Shown: positions 21,202 through 21,623 of the stretch, piece by piece
Layout: each line of letters starts with the position of its first letter
How positions within the stretch are numbered: the first letter of the stretch is position 1
Virus record (IMG/VR): IMGVR_UViG_3300031999_000223
Location: 1-21,623 of that record
Reading direction: 5' to 3' (one strand)
DNA length: 21,623 bases
DNA from: a virus
Program-made: the position numbers and the translations under genes
Notes under the pieces: model-generated
Seen by the model: only the letters and a program-made list of their open reading frames with translations
Databases searched by the model: none
What the model was told of the DNA's origin: nothing

Positions 21202-21623
21202 TTACGCACCTTGCGAACCAAACATGCCTAGCGGGTCAGACCAGCCAAACGAGTAACGCTCACGAGCCTTGTAACGTACGTTGCCTGTATCAAAATCACC
21301 GTCCATACCAGTAGACATTGGCACACGAATAAAGTGCTTCATGCCGTTTGGAACGTCGGTAGTCAAATACCAGCCGTTTGTGTCGGTCAAGAAGTGGTTA
21401 ATCGTATAGCCTTCTGGAATCGAACCATTGTTCTTCAGGGCGTTGATATCGTTGTCGGTAGTACCAACACGGAGGCTGGTTTCCAACAGACGGGTTGCAA
21501 CGAACTGCAGAGCCGATGGGATGATTAGTTTACGTGGCTTAGCAGCAATCAACAGACCACGTTCGTCAGTCCAAGAAGCGATTTGAATAACGGCGGCTTC
21601 CAAAGAAGTCTCGTTCAAGTCGG
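21202..21623 (-). CDS. Major capsid protein, C-terminal part (partial)
   Basis: The frame is open from the window edge to TAA at 21202-21204, giving the last 139 full codons. The visible sequence begins DLNETSLEAAVIQIASWTDE and then RGLLIAAKPRKLIIPSALQF. It goes on with LLETSLRVGTTDNDINALKN, IPEGYTINHFLTDTNGWYLT, MKHFIRVPMSTGMDGDFDTG and ends NVRYKARERYSFGWSDPLGM. This matches, from memory, the C-terminal region of HK97-fold major capsid proteins in many environmental phages, including the YSFGWSDPLG ending. A TTG within the frame at 21618 is not taken as the start because the sequence runs on upstream. A strong terminator follows at once. It forms the icosahedral shell; the N-terminal part, with any scaffold region, lies outside. 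Confidence 0.9.
   Translation of the reverse strand, partial: DLNETSLEAAVIQIASWTDERGLLIAAKPRKLIIPSALQFVATRLLETSLRVGTTDNDINALKNNGSIPEGYTINHFLTDTNGWYLTTDVPNGMKHFIRVPMSTGMDGDFDTGNVRYKARERYSFGWSDPLGMFGSQGA

Noticed and set aside
1-21623. tRNA genes, insertion sequences, integrase or attachment sites
   Set aside because: No cloverleaf-like segment, transposase or recombinase motif, or terminal repeat was found; nearly all bases are in structural and lysis genes.

Overview
The window is the capsid-to-tail part of a tailed double-stranded DNA bacteriophage (Caudoviricetes). Every gene I accept lies on the minus strand, so transcription runs from position 21623 towards 1. Genes overlap by 1 to 22 bases or sit a few bases apart. 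The one exception is a 166-base dual-coded overlap at 8883-9048. The gene families are those known from uncultured aquatic podovirus-like phages and cyanophages: the KNYAGIG-motif protein, a 2OG-Fe(II) oxygenase, glycine-rich fibres, and small KGG-rich basic proteins. I see two adaptor-like proteins, a P22 gp10-like tail protein and long Gln/Ala-rich virion proteins, and no sheath or tape-measure gene. That favours a short-tailed virion, but this is inference. The host cannot be read from the sequence.

Layout in transcription order. (1) The C-terminal part of the major capsid protein (21623-21202), closed by a strong intrinsic terminator (21199-21170). A 138-base intergenic region follows, the only real one in the window. 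(2) A head-completion block (21063-16786): two small beta-rich proteins, a DUF6321-like basic protein, a small membrane protein, Lys/Gly-rich proteins, two adaptor-like proteins, and between the adaptors a zinc-ribbon protein and two more small basic proteins. (3) A fibre and appendage block (16786-10446): a series of Ser/Thr/Ala/Gly-rich beta proteins. It includes a protein built of seven 20-residue repeats, and two tandem glycine-rich fibres that together hold four copies of one module. (4) An accessory and lysis block (10449-7237): a 2OG-Fe(II) oxygenase, the KNYAGIG protein, two overlapping membrane-anchored proteins, a protein with a possible ADP-ribosyltransferase-like N-terminus, a 3TM holin and a GH24 lysozyme. 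(5) A tail and internal-virion block (7234-1): the large tail protein, a C1q-like fibre tip, a 1039-residue virion protein with DUF4214-like repeats, a GNAT-like protein, and a Gln-rich virion protein cut by the window edge.

How they work together: the capsid and adaptor genes build the portal-neck region. The 711-residue protein and the fibres form the tail and receptor-binding parts. The last three genes are placed like the T7 gp13-gp16 internal/ejection proteins. The holin and lysozyme release progeny. The dense TAATG/ATGA overlaps suggest translational coupling along one long late operon. Most functions are assigned from remembered family motifs and gene order, not from a database search. 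The most unusual elements are the shared C-terminal DGIA/GKTKG motif in several small proteins, the dual-coded membrane-protein overlap, the four-copy glycine module, the 20-residue repeat protein, and the 175-residue protein beside the lysis genes.
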